Positions 4,539 through 5,794 of a DNA stretch of 5,794 nt are shown here, piece by piece (positions within the stretch are counted from its first letter, which is position 1; every line of letters begins with the position of its first letter). Origin of the DNA: Peptococcaceae bacterium (GTDB lineage: Bacteria > Bacillota > Peptococcia > Peptococcales > Peptococcaceae). The stretch is taken from positions 1-5,794 of the forward strand of contig JAGARS010000026.1 of NCBI GenBank assembly GCA_017622155.1, read 5' to 3'. A program made the translations under genes and the position numbers. Under the pieces are notes generated by a model. It did no database searches, was not told the DNA's origin, and saw only the letters and a program-made list of their open reading frames with translations.

Positions 4539-5794
4539 TCAATAAATTTTTCCTTTCATTATCTTTCCGTCAATAGCTTCCAGATATACCTGCACAGTTT
4601 GATTGCGGCCAAGTGCGTGATGCCCGTCCTCTTCCACCACTACATGCAGATAATTATCGGTATGCCCGCTCCATGCAGTATCTCCATGAGGCTCTTCAAT
4701 CAGCACCTCTACCACCTGACCAAGATGCTGTTCCATAAAAGCATTGGCATTTTTCTCTGCCACTTCATGCATACGTTTGCTGCGCTCCGCCTTCACCTCA
4801 TTGCGCACCTGAACCGGATATGTGGCCGCAGGTGTACCCTCACGCGGTGAATACTGGAATAAATGCATCCCGCTGAATGCCATTTCATCAGCAAAAGCCA
4901 GACTATTTTCAAACTGCTCATCGGTTTCCCCCGGGAATCCTACCATCAAATCGGTACTGATGGCAATGCCCGGCACCGCTGCACGAATGCGAGCCAGCTC
5001 CTGCCGATACTGCTCCGTATTGTATGGTCGGTGCATTGCTTCCAGCACCTCATCATCCCCGGCCTGCAGTGGTAAATGCAAATGACGGCACATACGGCGA
5101 TTTTCCGCAAACAATTTCAGCAAATGATCATCCACTTCGGTAGGCTCAATGGAACTCAAACGGATTCGCTCAAAGGATGTTTCTCTGAGCAGCATTTCAC
5201 ACAAATCAGCCAGCGTGTGTTCCTGCACCGCACCGGCTTCCCGCTCCGCCTCACTTGGCTTACCGTAAGCACCCAAATGAATGCCTGTCAGAATAATCTC
5301 GCGAAACCCTGCCGCTTCCAGTTTTTTTGCTTCCTGCAGCGTGTTCTCCATACTTCTGCTGCGCAGCGGCCCTCTGGCATAAGGAATAATACAATAGGTA
5401 CAGAACTGCTCGCACCCTTCCTGCACTTTCAGATATGCGCGGGCTTTCTGAATGGCACGCTCCATACTGATTTCCTCAAAATCCACCAGTGTGTCCTTCT
5501 CATCCACCAATTGCTGACGCTTCCCATCAAAAGCTTTCACCATCTCTACAATCAAATGCCGCTTATTGGTGCCCAGAATAATATCCACATCGGGAATGGC
5601 CGCAATATCCTCCGGCGATGTTTGCGCATAACAGCCGGTAACTACCACAATAGCTTTCGGATTTTTCTGCTTGGCACGGCGAATCATCTGACGAGACTTC
5701 CGATCCCCGGCATGGGTAACGGTACAAGTATTGATGACATACACATCACAATATTTTTCAAACTCGCCCAGCTCATAGCCCTCTGCACGAAACA
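4539..5794 (-). CDS. mtaB: tRNA (N6-threonylcarbamoyladenosine(37)-C2)-methylthiotransferase MtaB, 5' end cut off by window
   Basis: This radical-SAM methylthiotransferase converts t6A37 to ms2t6A37 in tRNAs reading ANN codons. It uses two [4Fe-4S] clusters and S-adenosylmethionine. The frame stays open to the right edge, giving 417 visible residues. About 25 N-terminal residues, including the first cluster cysteine (GCKVN-type motif), lie outside. The methionine at 5744 in the longest closed ORF is an internal GTG valine, since the family sequence (FRAEGYELGEFEKYCDVYVINTC) continues upstream. Visible features are Cys23 in NTCTVTH and Cys54 in GCYAQ for the N-terminal cluster. The radical-SAM motif CEQFCTYC follows at 127-134, and a C-terminal TRAM-like RNA-binding domain spans about 354-417 (start VVEVLIEEP). 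MiaB and RimO are the nearest alternatives; the NTCTVTHAGDRKSRQ segment and the HIT/rpsU neighbours favour MtaB. Confidence 0.95.
   Translation of the reverse strand, partial: FRAEGYELGEFEKYCDVYVINTCTVTHAGDRKSRQMIRRAKQKNPKAIVVVTGCYAQTSPEDIAAIPDVDIILGTNKRHLIVEMVKAFDGKRQQLVDEKDTLVDFEEISMERAIQKARAYLKVQEGCEQFCTYCIIPYARGPLRSRSMENTLQEAKKLEAAGFREIILTGIHLGAYGKPSEAEREAGAVQEHTLADLCEMLLRETSFERIRLSSIEPTEVDDHLLKLFAENRRMCRHLHLPLQAGDDEVLEAMHRPYNTEQYRQELARIRAAVPGIAISTDLMVGFPGETDEQFENSLAFADEMAFSGMHLFQYSPREGTPAATYPVQVRNEVKAERSKRMHEVAEKNANAFMEQHLGQVVEVLIEEPHGDTAWSGHTDNYLHVVVEEDGHHALGRNQTVQVYLEAIDGKIMKGKIY

Noticed and set aside
4521..5085. Several plus-strand ORFs of 70-109 residues
   Set aside because: They are antisense to mtaB, whose frame is fully open and carries radical-SAM and TRAM motifs. 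No start signals support the plus-strand frames.

Overview
The window reads as a stretch of bacterial chromosome in which every convincing gene lies on the minus strand, so the story runs from high coordinates to low. Moderate GC content, strong purine-rich ribosome binding sites, a 61-residue ribosomal protein S21 and the order mtaB - HIT protein - rpsU all point to an anaerobic member of the Firmicutes. Negativicutes (for example the Acidaminococcaceae) would fit, but that placement is an inference from gene order and protein style and was not searched.

Region 1 (5794 down to about 3768) is housekeeping. It holds the 5'-truncated tRNA methylthiotransferase gene mtaB, a histidine-triad (HIT) nucleotide-binding protein with its own possible promoter, and rpsU. 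rpsU has a good sigma-70-type promoter, a leader that can fold over its Shine-Dalgarno sequence, a GTG start and a strong intrinsic terminator. The terminator separates it from what follows.

Region 2 (about 3711 down to 1, continuing off the left edge) is one tightly packed operon of eight membrane-protein genes. It starts from a TTTA-rich leader about 100 nt long and a promoter at 3682-3711. The order is MnhE, MnhF, MnhG, MbhD-like (MrpA C-terminal piece), MbhE-like (second MrpA C-terminal piece), MnhB, MnhC, MnhD (3' end cut off). Neighbours overlap by 1 to 17 nt or are 1 to 2 nt apart, so translation is probably coupled.

This is not the classical mrpABCDEFG order. It matches subunits A to H of the archaeal membrane-bound hydrogenase (Mbh) and its relatives, in which an Mrp-type Na+/H+ antiporter module is joined to a ferredoxin-oxidising, complex I-like module. 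The visible genes would form the ion-translocating membrane arm. Whether a hydrogenase or other redox module (MbhJ-N-like) follows lies outside the window. It is the main open question, because it decides between an energy-converting redox complex and a stand-alone antiporter.

No RNA genes, CRISPR arrays, insertion sequences or phage genes were seen. No noncoding stretch exceeds 300 bases; the longest is the 252-base gap between rpsU and mnhE.
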